DNA of 64,000 nucleotides, from assembly GCA_037074615.1 (NCBI GenBank), contig CM073519.1, positions 23,705,001 to 23,769,000 on the forward strand, read 5' to 3'. Made by a program: the position numbers and the translations under genes. This DNA comes from Leucaena leucocephala (lineage: Eukaryota > Streptophyta > Magnoliopsida > Fabales > Fabaceae). Below are positions 45,924 to 57,764 of the stretch, in pieces (position 1 is the stretch's first letter; each line of letters starts with the position of its first letter). The notes under the pieces were generated by a model that worked only from the letters and a program-made list of their open reading frames with translations, did no database searches and was not told the DNA's origin.

Positions 45924-47159
45924 GATTCTACAATTAAAATATGCAATGTAATTAGTAATCTCCCACTAAATAAACAACCCTCAATGCAATAGTTAGTGGG
46001 CTAAGATCCATATTTGGCTTAAACTTAAGTCCGCTTTGGCAGGACACTTAAATTAAGTTATTTAGGTAGGTAACACCTTTACCAATTACATCAAATGTAA
46101 CTCTTAGATATTCATGGGATCCTATCATCATATGATCTGGCATGTTCTAATCCCATCTAATGCCTTGAGATCCAAAACCGTTTTGTTAATCTCAATTAAG
46201 TCAAACAATAATGAACCTATGAGAGTAGCACCATTACTCTTTGCTTATCTCCCCAAGATAACTCAAAAGCACCCACTTTGGTGGAGTCCACAATTGAGCG
46301 ATCGAGGTTTTGACAAGTGTTCATAAATTGACGGCATTATGACTTAAGATTTCTTTTAGAGGGCCTAATTTAACTATCTGGTTTATAAAACGTATGTTTC
46401 TCAGTTCGTATCTCATACAAGTAATATGCATGTGCTGATCTAATCATAAGATGCATAATTCAAACGTGATACAATATGGCTCACCTATCCTAAGTCCCCT
46501 CAAGCCAATGAGAGGAGCTCTCTAGTAAGAAAAGAGAAATTACATATAGAAACCTCTTTTAACATTCGAGGGGAGTGAGATGAGAGGAGAAGGTACATTG
46601 AGAGTATATAGAGGAAGGCACGACACGCAGGCCGTATTTTTAAAATTACAACACTTGCAATCTAGAGCCATATTGTTCACCATACCCAAACATTCAAGAA
46701 TCAATATTCAGATCTAATCGAAGGGCAAAAAAAAAACATTTACAAAGTAACATATGTTACGGTTATGTTGCGCTACGAACAGGTAGCTACGGCGGTCCCG
46801 CTAGCCGGTTAGCGGGCGGCTGTCCCGCTAGCCGGTTAGCGGGCGGGGTCTCTGGGGCAGCGCCCCGGAAGAAATTTTTTTTTTTTTTTTTGTTTTGTTT
46901 CATAAATAATCACGAATCTGAATTCGGTTTTCACAAATAATCACAAATTCGAATTCGGTTTTCTTAGACCCCATCTATGCGGATTGATCAAATCAAAAAG
47001 CATCACCACCGATTTCAATTTCCTTTTAGATTCCTTTTATGTCATACACAACAAGGATTCCATATATGTCACACATACAACGCTTATTATATGATCGGCT
47101 ACTACTAACATATATCATATAAATCACAAATCAAGCCTAACTTAAACACAAAACGGCAT
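45924..47159 (-). other. 1.2 kb untranslated leader of the copia element
   Basis: Region between primer-binding site and gag start, read on the minus strand. It contains two GC-rich perfect hairpins (46797-46843), a run of 17 A on the element strand (T at 46875-46891), and a tandem pair of about 31 bp units around 46900-46965 (aataatcacgaat / aataatcacaaat ... gaattcggtttt). No open frame of interest. The short plus-strand frame 46114-46326 is not supported. Confidence 0.7.
46797..46843 (-). other. Two tandem hairpins with ccgg in the loop, in copia leader
   Basis: The 20-mer cccgctagccggttagcggg occurs exactly at 46797-46816 and 46824-46843, 27 bp apart. In each copy cccgcta pairs with tagcggg over 7 bp, leaving a six-base loop (gccggt, or accggc on the element strand) that contains the self-complementary ccgg. 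The surroundings are AT-rich. It lies in the RNA leader between primer-binding site and gag. Confidence 0.75.
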
Positions 47160-47172
47160 GGCTCTGATACCA
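47160..47172 (-). other. Primer-binding site, initiator-Met type (copia element)
   Basis: On the minus strand tggtatcagagcc lies one base inside the 5' LTR. This is a perfect match to the initiator methionine tRNA-complementary site used by copia elements. Confidence 0.95.
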
Positions 47173-47173
47173 C

Positions 47174-48990
47174 TGTAAGGAATCGGAAGACACGCAGCGG
47201 AAATAAACTTTAAAAATTTTCCATTCCTTGCCAGGATCTGCCGTATGTGTTTAAGTCAAGTGGAAAGAATCATTACCCTTAGTGTTGCTCAGCGAATTTC
47301 ACAGCTTCTCTACGTGGGTGGTGATCTCTTTCTGATCGTAAGAAATCGACGGAGTGTTCCTCAGCGACCTTCACAGATTCTCTCCGCGGACGGTGGTCTC
47401 TTTCCGATCACAAGAAGTCGACGCCTCAGGTCGGCTTCCTCTACTGGTATCCACACGAACAGCGTTCCAACCACGAACGACGTGCTAGCGTCTCCTGTCC
47501 CTCCAAGGCTTTCACAAATCTCCGTCTCTATTTCGGCAGTTTCTTGTCTGCAAACCTTTTGCAAATTCCGTTCGGCCTTTTGTGTTCTGTGTTATTTTCA
47601 AACGTAGCTCCTCCAATGAGATATAGAGGATGCTATGCGTTTTTACACTTGACCTAATTGGATTTTGGAGTTAATCTTATATTAATTCCGAATTGATACA
47701 ATATCATATATTGTATAATTTTATAAGAAACTAATTAAATAAAATAATATTAAATCCGTCCCACAGATTTAATTACTTATTTATTTAACTTTAAATAAAG
47801 ATGAGACTGAGTTATATTTGATTTATTCCCATAAATCAAATTTGAGATATCCTATCAATTTAAATTTCGAATTTCAAACGTGATAGAGATTTAATTTATC
47901 CTTATAAATTAAATCTTATAAATATCTCTTATATGAGATATCCTATCAATTTGAATTTCGAATTCAAACGTGATAGGGATTTAATTTATCCTTATAAATT
48001 AAATCTCATATATCTCATATATATAATATATATATATATACGAATTTATATATATACAAATATAAATATAAATAAATATATATACATTCACCTGGATCTT
48101 TCATTGAATCTGGACATGTCTTAGATTCAATGAATCTGGACATCATAGCTCGTGTTGGGCTATTTTGTGTGCGACCCTGTAGGCCCATATGAAGTTGGCA
48201 GTGGGCCATTTGCTATACTAGCCCACAAGTCGCAAGCGGTCTCTAGCAAGACATAACAACTACCCAAATCATATGAGGATCGATAAACGATGTAACCTTT
48301 TATACAACCATATCATGTCCCTTCTGTCACGCGATATTTTGGTCATGGATGAGGCATGGATAATGTCATCCTCCTATTCCCGACCGTTACTTTCTCGATC
48401 CCTGAGTAGTCTGACTATAGAAATAGAACTACCTTTCCATTACAGTATGGCCATACATTTCTCAGACTCACTCATCGAGGGGCCCAGTAATATCTCTCCA
48501 CGAATGTGAGGGACAAATTCCATCTTGACCATTCACATTCCTCCGCATGAAAAACCACTAAGCCCGAACATAGTCTTTATGATCACTCGGTCAAAAGTGA
48601 CTTTTGACTAGGTCAAAGCTGAGCGTTTTGTCATGTAGGAATCCATGATGATCTCAGGTCAAAGGGCATATTGACATGGTTTGTATATGAGAGAAGCTTA
48701 TGACGTTACCCATGCAGTTCTCTCATAGCGGGTCGGTCCAACACCCTGTACTCTTACATGTGCTTATGACTTTGATTTATATCTCTATACATCTTCAAAG
48801 TCATACTGGTCTTATTTCATCTGTGCTCCCACATAGATGATCGACCAGGGACATTTAGGATAATATCATGAATTATCCAAGGATGGTCATCATAGTAAAC
48901 ATGCAAATAATATGATAACTCAATTAATAAATTCATAAATCAATAATGTTCATAAGACAATGATTGGCCCCTAGGGCACGATTTCCAACA
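47174..48990 (-). repeat. 5' LTR of the copia element (right copy)
   Basis: 1817 bp, next to the primer-binding site, so this copy drives transcription. The TA-rich block at about 48015-48085, including tatatataaat on the minus strand, is the likely TATA region, giving a U3 of about 900 bp (48090-48990) and about 830 bp of R plus U5. A cluster of W-box words lies in U3 at 48589-48617. Confidence 0.9.
48589..48617 (-). promoter_or_regulatory. Palindromic W-box cluster in copia LTR U3
   Basis: ggtcaaa, then ttttgact, then aggtcaaa within 29 bp, giving three TTGAC cores on both strands. The same cluster is at 41523-41551 in the other LTR. W-boxes (TTGACC/T) bind WRKY factors in plants, so stress- or defence-induced transcription is possible. 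Function is inferred from motif and position only. Confidence 0.45.
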
Positions 48991-50295
48991 GAAAGAGGTT
49001 TGAAAAGGATTATGATGATGATCAAAAGAAATAATAGAGGTTAAATGAGTCTTGAAGGAAGAAAGGGACCTAAACAAAAATTGGAAAAGTTTAAAGGCCA
49101 AAAGTTCAAGTAGAAACAAAAGCTAAGCCAAAAGTGATAATTTCCAAAAGAATTTCCAAAAGTTTATGGACCTAAATGTAAATATGCAAAAAGTTAGGGA
49201 CATAAATGTAATTAAGAGAAAAGTTCAAGGGCAAAATTATAATTATAGAAAGATCAGTCTAGAAAGGGTTAAAACTGCCCAAAAGTATTTCAGTCCCATA
49301 TTCCATCAGTAAATAGAGGAAGATATACCGGTTAATCTGACATGATACAGAAATTTTATTTGGGCTCTAGACAGCAGATATTTATCTGATAGTCTAAAAA
49401 TTATCTGAAATTTTATCATATTCCATGGACTTCAGATATAAGTGGGAGAGTTACAAGAAAGTATGCCCTACAATGTCAGATGTCCTGAATTTGACAGAAC
49501 TCTAGAAGAAGTTATGTATAAAAAGTTATTCACATAGAATTTTGACGAGAGTTTGTTAACACCAGTGATCCGATAATGGAATTTATCAGTATGTCATCCT
49601 AGATAGAATGAGACCAGATGACCACATATATAGGCCCATGATGACGCCAAGGAGGGCCCAAACCCAGGGTACCAGTTCATCAGTAGAAGGGGCTAATGTC
49701 CAGAAAAGGTGCAAAATTATGAAAATGACCCTGGATGCCTGGATTGTACCAGTGATGGATGGAGGGCATTGTGGTCATCTGGAATAGGCTAAAACCATGT
49801 CACATGGAATAAATATGATTAGTTGATCCAATATATGCCCTGAGGCTGTACAAAGAGGGGTGAAATGACAATTATGCCCTTAGGGTTAGTATAGTGCAAG
49901 AAAGGACACCAAGGGTATTTTGCTCATTTCCCAAGGGATGGATGCTAGATAAATCTTTAGTATATCATTGTCAATGGTATGAGACGCCTAGACATTAATA
50001 CGTAGGATAGAATACATATCCGATATATTATAAAAAAATTAGGAATAGAAAATAGTCCGGTTGCTATGAAACTGCTCCGATCGGTACCAGATTGGACTAA
50101 AATTTTTCCAGAAGATTCCTCCCCCTAAGATTTCACCACATAAGCCCATGAAGTGTCCCTTGAGGTGTCCCTTGTGATGTCATGATGATGTCACAATTTT
50201 CTTTATGAAAAAGTAAAATCCAAGATTAAATGTGAACCCTTGGATCAAATAGTAACCAAATCAATCTTGGCCATTGATTTCCAGCAAGATTTTTC

Positions 50296-50303
50296 TATAA
50301 ATA
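50296..50303 (+). promoter_or_regulatory. TATA box of family C LTR (40060-52348)
   Basis: tataaata followed by a cccc run, colinear with 21471-21478 in the related LTR. Confidence 0.55.
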
Positions 50304-52353
50304 CCCCCTTCATTTCTGCATCAAACTATAAGTTCATGGACCCTTTGGGAAACTCTTGCAAAATGAAAACTCAAGCCAAGACAAAGAATATTCAAGGTAC
50401 CAAAGTTCAAGTAAGCTAGAGATTAAAGGTAAGCAATCTCTCCTAGGTTATTTCCCTTTGATTTGGGAGCTTGAACTTAGGGTTTTCATGGGGAAAAGTT
50501 TGAGTTTTCTCTAAGGGGAGGTGCTACCCAAAAACCTTAGATGAAAGGGAAAAGAAGAAATTAAAATTAGAAACTTATGATTAAAGTTTAAACAAGCTAG
50601 TTAAGTGATTGGTTGTTGAATCAAGTTGATATTCTTGACTTTGCCATGGTGTGCCCTGTTTGGTATGCACTGTTCATGAGGTAAGGAAATGGAATTTCAA
50701 TGATTTAATACTTCCATTGAGTTTATATGATGATTTTGTGTAAGATTGGAAAGGTTTTGAACCTTGGAAACATTAAAATCTCAAGGTTGTAGTCTTTGAG
50801 ATTCCCTATAGTTACTGTTCATTCACATGAATAGTGATTGAAATTTCATGATTTTGATGGTTCCAATGGTTTTAAAATGAAAAGTTGTGTGGGGTAAAGT
50901 GGAGAAACAAGTATGGGAAGCATTAGAACTTTTCAAAGAATTGTATGCTTATGTTCAATTCTGTACATCAGACCATGAAGGAGCTGGAATTTCATGATTC
51001 TAAGCTCATAAATGGATTCAAAAGATGAAATTGTGTAGGTTAGAGTCAAGACATCAATTGGTTCAAGATCCAAGTGGATTAGTGAAAATTAGAGAAAGTT
51101 ATGACAATAAAGAGTGTAACAAAGTTAGTCTTTAACATGGTTGGAGTTCATGAGTCCTACTGAGTTATGTGATGAACATGAATATATTTGGGACCATGAA
51201 ACATCCAAGAAGATGTTGGGAAGTGATGGACATAAAGGCTTCATGGTTTGAAGCTAGGGAGCAAGGGCTAAAGGTCAAGAGGAAAGTTTAAGTGCAAGGT
51301 AGCGAACTTACCTCTTTATGTGTTTGATGTGGTATGCTTATGTGTTGAAATGTATATCATATTTGAATGATTTTGTGACATGATTAATGATGTTCATTGT
51401 ATTGTGAATAACATGTTTTCCATGGCCATGCACTTTATGTAATAGTATATAGCATGATAGCATGTCATTAATCAAAGAAAGTTGAATGAACTTACATATC
51501 CTGCATTAGCATCCATCTTGCATATTTAAGTGGTAATGTTTGCTACTGAGATTCCCTAGAATCTCACTCTCCCATAACCAACCAATTTAGGTCAAGCATG
51601 AAGAAAAGGGTATGCATGGAGAAGAGCTAAAGAATGGAAGAAATGAAGTGAAGTATTGAGATTTTAGCATATACTATAAATTGTTCATGTATGTAAATGC
51701 CATGTAAGGTGTCCATTTATGTGATGAAACTATTGTAATACTTATGGCATATGTTCATGATGTATATGAATGCTAAGAAGCTTATTTTATGGCTTGTGCA
51801 TGCTGAAACAATTATTGGAAATGAAAGAAAAGAAACTGAAATGGTAAAAACGTAGGTCCTGAAGCAGTTTTGTTATGGGTTTAGTTTGACCTAGCAAATG
51901 AAGGAATTAGTTCACAAACTTTTATGAGCATGTAGCACACATACATAGATTTAAATGAATAGGTAGAATGTGTCATTTGGATGTGTATAACAAGAGAAAT
52001 AAATTTCCAAAATAAGGGACTAGAATCTGTTTCCAGAGTTTTTGACCAAATGAACAGTAAATTTTAACGAATAAACTGTATTAATTGGCTAGTCATTTTG
52101 TCTGTAAATTATTTTTAACTTAAATTTTAAGATGTTATCTTCATGTAGCTTTTTGAACCACTTCATTCCAATTTTTCTAGGATTAATTATGATTTTTCGA
52201 AGTTCGTTGTGTAATCGAGAATACCATATGAACAGTACCCTGAGAAAGAGTAAAATTCCAGATTTGGCTAATGGACTTCCAAGGTCTTGTAAGTGGTTCT
52301 AAATGCTACTGAATGGTCCCTAAGATGTATAAAAGTAAGGATGTTACATTGTA

Positions 52354-53620
52354 AAATTCTGATAAAGCTAAATATAAATTACTTGAATATGAAATTTCTT
52401 CTTCTTCTTTATTTTCTTTGGATAGTGGTGGTGATGTTCAGTTGATAGCTTACTTTCCACTCTACAATCATTTTCTTTATTTATTGCTGACTTTTTGAAT
52501 GAAGGATTTGGAGAGAAATAGGAGGATAAAATTATAGTCGCTAGAACTCTCATTACAGGAACAGAACTGGACAACACATAACCTGTGAGGAAAGAATTGA
52601 TGAAGCCTGTTGCAGCTGTGGAAACTAAGAAGTTGGTTCCATCAATTGTCCAGCCACTTGAGTTGGAACTCAAACCACTTCCTAGTAACCTTTGATATGT
52701 GTTTTTAGCTGGACATGATACATTACTTGTTATAAATTCTAACTCACTTTCTATTTCTGAGGAAGAAATACTAATTTTAGTTTTAAAAATAGATAAGAGA
52801 GCAATAGGTTGGGCTTTAGCTGATATACCTGGTATAGATGTATCTGTATGCACACATAAAATTCTATTAAATGATAGAGTCAAACCTACTGAACATCAAC
52901 AAAGAAGTTTAAACCCCTTGATTTTTGATGTGGTCAAGAAAGAGGTAACTAAACTGTTGAATGCTAGCATTATTTACCCAATTTTAGACAGTGAATGGGT
53001 AAGTCCAGTCATGTGGTGCCTAAGAAAAGTGGTATAACTGTGGTAAGGAATGAAAAGAATGAACTAACCCCTACTAGAGTGTAGAACTCATGGAGAGTGT
53101 GTATTGATTATAGGAAATTAAATGATGCAACTAGGATGGATCATTTGCCTTTACCATTTATTGATCAAATGTTGACAACACTTACTGGAAAGGCCCATTA
53201 CTATTTTCTTGATGTTTTTTCAGGATATTTTTATGTTCCAATTGCACTGGATAATCAAGAGAATACCATATTCACATGTCCCTTTGGTACATATGCTTAT
53301 AGGAGGATGCCATTTGACTTGTGCAATGCTTCTAGAATATTTCAAAGAGCTATGATATCCAATATTTAGTGAATTCTTGAAAAGCAACATGGAGGTATTC
53401 ATGGATGATTTTATAGTGTGTGGTAAGGACTTTGATGACTGTTTAGAAAGTTTAGAGAAAGTTTTAGCAAGATGCATTGAGAAAAAGCTTGTGCTGAATT
53501 TTGAGAAATGTTACTTCATGGTAGATAAAAGCATAGGTCTAGGGCATTTAATATCTAAAGATGGGATTGAGGTAGAGCTAAGATTAAGGTTATTTCTTCT
53601 CTTCCTTATCCCAAATCTTT
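52354..53620 (+). pseudogene. Athila-like reverse transcriptase relic
   Basis: After a linker (52354-52690, decayed) the frame reads GWALADIPGIDVSVCTHKILL (about 52810) and LNASIIYPILDSEWVSPV, then VCIDYRKLNDATRMDHLPLP and YRRMPFDLCNA (53097-53330), EVFMDDFIVCG (53390, the F-M-D-D catalytic box) and LVLNFEKCYFMV. These are the RT blocks of Athila/Tat gypsy elements in the right order. Frameshifts at about 53035, 53370 and 53580 break it into four frames, so it is inactive. An antisense open frame at 52368-52883 overlaps it and is not a gene. Confidence 0.85.
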
Positions 53621-53639
53621 AAAGGAACCAAGGTTATTT

Positions 53640-54190
53640 ATAGGACATGCTAGATTCTATAGAAGATTCATTAAGGACTTTAGCAAGATTGTATCTCCAC
53701 TTTCTAAACTCATGCAAAAAGTTAGAGTTATGTTTTAATGATACTTGCAAGAGAGAATTTGACACTATTAAAGCTATGCTTATCACACCACCTATACTTG
53801 CTGCACCTAATTGGCATTTAGATTTTGAGATTTCATGTGATGCATCAAATGAAGCTGTAGGTGCAATGTTAGGACAGAAAGATAGTAAGCTATCTAAAGT
53901 TATTGTATATGCCTCTAAGACATTAGATAATGCTTAAATGAAGTACACTACCACAGAAAAAAAGACTCTTTGCCATTATGTTTTGCACTAGACAAATTCA
54001 GATCTTATCTTGAGTTTTAAAGTGATTATATACACTAACCATGCTACTGTCAAGTTCTTTTTTAAAAAGCCACAGTCCCAGCCTAGACTTTTGAGGTGGA
54101 TGCTGCTAATCTAATAATTTGATATGGAGATAAGGGATAAAATAGGAAAAAAAAATGTGGTAGCTGATCATTTAATTAGGTTTCCTAAAA
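53640..54190 (+). pseudogene. Athila-like RNase H relic
   Basis: The frame HARFYRRFIKDFSK at 53645 leads to LAAPNWHLDFEISCDASNEAVG (the D in SCDAS is the first catalytic Asp) and KVIVYASKTLDNA at 53900, then a stop, then degenerate TTTEKK and YTNHATVKFF (54030). The tail MEIRDKIGKKNVVADHLIRF at 54124 matches the end of the domain. There are several stops and frame changes. Confidence 0.8.
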
Positions 54191-54429
54191 ATTCAAGGGG
54201 AGTATTAGATTTTGACATCACTTGTGATACATTTAGAGATTGTTTTGTTTTTGAGATTTCTATAATTATACCTTGGTATTGTCACTTAGTGAATTATATG
54301 GTTACTAGTTTAATTTCATATTCTTTATCTTATTTCTAGGGCCAGAAGATCCAGTATGAGGCAAAATTTTAAATTTGGGAACACCCATTCTGTGGAAAAT
54401 ATGCAGTGATCAAGTTATAAGAAGATGTG

Positions 54430-55526
54430 TGCCAAGTATAGAGGTGGACAACATTCTTACAGGTTGTCATTCTTCTATTTGTGGAGGACATTTTAGTGTA
54501 AAGAAGGCAACAAGAAAGATTCTTGATGCTGGTTTTTATTGGCCATAACTATTCAAAGACTGCTATGAATTCTATAAAGCTTGTGACAGGTGCCAACACT
54601 TTAGTGGATTGACCAAAAGGCATGAAATGCCTCAGCAACCAATGCTATTTTGTGAGGTGTTTGAAGTATGGGGCATTGACTTTATAGGACCATTTCCACC
54701 ATATTTTGGATATACATATATTATTCTATATGTGGACTATCTTTTAATATGGGTGGAGGCTACAACAACAAGGAAAGATGATACAGTAACAATTTTCTAA
54801 TTTCTCAAGTCACACATCGTTTCAAGATTTGGTGTGCCAAGAGCTATAGTGAGCGATCAAGGTTCTTATTTTTGTAATAAGATTTTAGGTGGGTTATTTG
54901 CCAAGTTTGGGATCAAGCACAAGGTTTCAACAGCTCACCATCCCCAAACAAATGGTCAAGCTGAAAATTCTAACAAAACTACTAAGAGGATTATGAAGAT
55001 GATAGTACGACCCTTAAGGAAAGATTGGAGTGCACGGTTAAATGAAGCTTTGTGGGCATACATAGCATCTCATAAAATCCTACTTGAGATGTCCCCATAC
55101 ATAATGGTCTATGGTAAAACATGTCATCTACCAATAGAAGTTGAGCACAAAGCATTATGGGCAGTCAAAGCTTGTAATATGGATTTTGACACTGCTAGAG
55201 AAGAAAGAATGTTGCAGATTCAGGAATTAGAAGAAATAAGGCTGGATCCCTATGAGAATTATAGGATTTATAAAGAAAGAACCAAGTTTCTTCATGATAA
55301 ACAGATTTTGTGTAAGGAATTTCAAGTTAGAGATAAGGTTTTGAGATTTAAATCTATATATGCTTTCAAACTTGAAAAACTTGCTATAAGATGTGATTGT
55401 CCGTATCTGGTCACCGAGATTCATGATTATGGAACAATTGAATTACTGGATGAAGCAGATGGTATAGCTTTTCAGGTCAATGGCCACTTATTGAAGCTGT
55501 ACAAGGAGAACTTCAAATCCCCATGA
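54430..55526 (+). pseudogene. Athila-like integrase relic
   Basis: The zinc finger is visible as CHSSICGGHFSVKKATRKIL (54465) with CDRCQ at 54585. The core has VWGIDFIGPFPP (54668, catalytic Asp in GIDF), then a stop at 54798, then IVSDQGSYFCN (54843, second Asp) and HHPQTNGQAENSNKTTKR (54935; catalytic Glu in QAEN). The C-terminal part to 55526 is continuous for 230 codons and includes YKERTKFLHDK and VNGHLLKLY. The intact length suggests slower decay here. Without the rest of pol it cannot act. Confidence 0.85.
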
Positions 55527-55735
55527 TACTCAGGTTCTCTCCTTCCTTGTTTCCTTACTTATAATAGTATGCTTTAATTAGTTTACTTATATATTTGAGC
55601 TATTAATCGTTGATTAAGTGTGGGTGAGGAGACCAAGTCAGTAGGGGTAGATAAAAATTAATAAGTTTATCTTGGATTATGGTTAGCTTTGTCCTTATTA
55701 TTTCTAAATTTGCATGTGCTTCATTACTTCTTCAC

Positions 55736-55772
55736 ATTAAGGACAATCTAGAAATTAAGTGTGGTGGAGTAG
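55736..55772 (+). other. Post-integrase conserved motif, second Athila-like element
   Basis: attaaggacaatctagaaat followed by taagtgtggtggagtag corresponds to the motif at 1661-1695. The next LTR was inserted right at its end, duplicating agtag. Confidence 0.6.
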
Positions 55773-56166
55773 TGTCATACCTCCAATTTTCTTATCTGGT
55801 ATATATGTACAGTTTTTATGTAATAAATATGAGATTCTCTAAGGAAAGTATAGAAATTTATGGAAGGAAAGGGATTAAAGTGTAAATAATAGAAAGTTCA
55901 AGGACCTATATGGAATTTATAAAAGTTCTATGGCCAAAATAGAAAGTAGAGAAAAACAGTTGTGCCATTAAGTGTAATTTCAAAAAGTTTAGGGACCTAA
56001 ATATAATTAAACAAAAGTTCAAGGGATAAAATTGTAATTATGAGGAAGTTGTGCTAGAAAAGGCCTAGAACTGCTTGAAATGCTGTAGCCCCAAATTTTA
56101 CCAATAAATATAGAATGGAAATTAGGCCAGGCATATTTTTAGAATTTTGATCTGAGGCCCCAGATA

Positions 56167-56920
56167 CACAACAACAACAACAAGCCTTATCCCATTAAAT
56201 GGGGTCGGCTACATGGATCATACGATGCCATTGTGCTCTATCAAAAACTAAATTCTTGGATAGGTTATTAACCAGGAGATCCCGCTCAATGACCTCTTTG
56301 AGCGTTCTCTTTGGCCTTCCTCTAGTCCTTTTAACCGGTGTCCATATTGTTTGATCCACCCTCTTCACTGGCGCATCCCTTGGCCTTCTTTGTACGTGTC
56401 CAAACCACCTAAGACGGTTCTCTACCATTTTCTCTTCAATAGGTGCCACTCCAACTCTTCCCCGTATATGTTCATTACGAATCTTATCTTTTCTTGTATG
56501 CCCACACATCCATCTCAACATCCTCATCTCAGCTACCCCAACTTTATGCTCGTGCTGTCCTTTTAAAGCCCATCATTCACTTCCATAAAGCATTACTGGT
56601 CTTATAGCAGTACAATAAAACTTTCCTTTTACTTTATCTGGTATTTTTCGATCACATATAACCCCAGTAGCCTTTCTCCATTTAAACCACCCGGCCTGAA
56701 TTCTATGATGAACATCTTCCAAAATTTCACCGTCCTTCTGTATAATTGATCCCAAATATTTGAACTTATCTATTTGTGGAATAACTTGATCTCCCAACTT
56801 GACCTCCAAGTTACTTCTAACTTGCCTCTTATCAAAGTTACAATGCATATATTCAGTCTTACTTCTACTCAGACGGAAACCCTTCGACTCTAAAGTACTT
56901 CTCCATATATTACAGGTCCT
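56167..56920 (-). pseudogene. 5'-truncated RTE-type LINE, end of reverse transcriptase ORF
   Basis: On the minus strand the reading is TLESKGFRLSRSKTEYMHCNF (56895-56840), then KLGDQVIPQIDKFKYLGSII and AGWFKWRKATGVICDRKIP. A TGA at about 56571 replaces a Cys codon before WALKGQ. The frame goes on as MRMLRWMCGHTRKDKIRNEHI to a final stop at 56195. The 3' end is a (gtt)n-type tail (acaacaacaac on the plus strand at 56168-56182), typical of plant RTE LINEs. Only the last quarter of the ORF is present. The 5' edge and target duplication are unclear. Confidence 0.85.
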
Positions 56921-57756
56921 TCTGGATCTCCTAACTAGATTAAATTTGGCAGTGAATTCCCATAATTAATATAGAAATTTACAAAACCAACAGAGCTCAA
57001 AAAGAAGTTATGTAGAATTTTTAATGGAATTTACAGTAGAATTATATGGCCGATAAATACTTTCGGGTGAGGTTTTTGGGAATTGAGCCATAAATATATT
57101 GGACCCATATAGAGGCTGAAAATGGCATCCAAAAGGCCTAATAAGATGTTTGACAGTCAAATAGGCTATTATCCAAATGAACCCGGAAAAAGTGAAATTA
57201 TAAAAATGCCCCTGGGTTGTAATAATGAACAAGAGATAGATGGAAGGCATTTTGGTCACTTTAGATAGGTCAAAAATGTCAATCCAAGTTTAAGGGTGAT
57301 TAAACAGGGTCAGTATATGCCCTGATAAGAAGTAAAGAGGTGTGAAATGATAATTATGCCCCTAGGGTTAATATAGTGTAAGAAAGTGCACTAAGGGTAT
57401 TTTGGTCATTTCTCAAGGGATGGTTGGCAGATAAATACTCAGTATAACAATGTCAATGGTAGAAAAAACCTAAACACTAGTTTTCATGATAGAATACATA
57501 TTCTAGAGTATTATAAAAATTGGGAACATAAAATAGTCCTGATTTTGTGAAACTGCCTAGATCGATACCCAACTGGACTGTAATTTTTCCTATCAATATT
57601 TCTACTTTTCTTCAACCAAACACAGCCCTAAATTATGTCATGGATGATGTCATTAATGAGGCTTCTAGGGCAAGTTTGATGGAAGGTGGATTATGGGCCA
57701 ATAGATCAAATAGTAACCAAACTAATATTGGCCTTCCATTTCCACCCATTTTTGTC

Positions 57757-57764
57757 TATAAATA
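57757..57764 (+). promoter_or_regulatory. TATA box of family C LTR (55773-59653)
   Basis: tataaata followed by a cccc run, at the same place as in the related LTRs. Confidence 0.55.

Larger units (their letters stand above)
40108..48990 (-). mobile_element. Young, nearly intact Ty1/copia retrotransposon
   Basis: 8883 bp with the exact duplication gaaag (40103-40107, 48991-48995). Two 1817 bp LTRs (tgtaaggaat ... tttccaaca) flank a leader, one long gag-pol frame and a purine tract, in minus orientation. The LTRs differ at 41377/48443 (T against C) and I found no other difference. The polyprotein has all copia domains in order but one frameshift between RT and RNase H. Base composition is less AT-rich than the surroundings. 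The exact lineage within copia is uncertain; the Gag resembles Tork/TAR-type elements by eye. Confidence 0.95.
40060..52348 (+). mobile_element. Solo LTR, Tekay/Del-like family C, split by a copia element
   Basis: Exact duplication ttgta (40055-40059, 52349-52353). The LTR starts tgtcatatcctgatt and ends aaggatgttaca. Without the copia element (40108-48990) and its duplication, about 3401 bp remain, colinear with the copy at 20170-23298. A TATA box is at 50296-50303. The segment 51100-51470, holding a tract with 'gatgaacatg' and a purine-rich 'gctaagg'-like region, is extra relative to 20170-23298. The sequence beyond 48996 contains only LTR sequence, no gene. Confidence 0.85.

Noticed and set aside
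40108..48990. The 1817 bp direct repeats as a segmental duplication
   Set aside because: TG/CA ends, flanking duplication gaaag, primer-binding site and polypurine tract show that they are LTRs of one element.
52368..52883. 171-codon minus-strand open frame
   Set aside because: It is antisense to the Athila-like protease-RT linker and start of RT, which is the recognisable coding strand. It shows no motif of its own.
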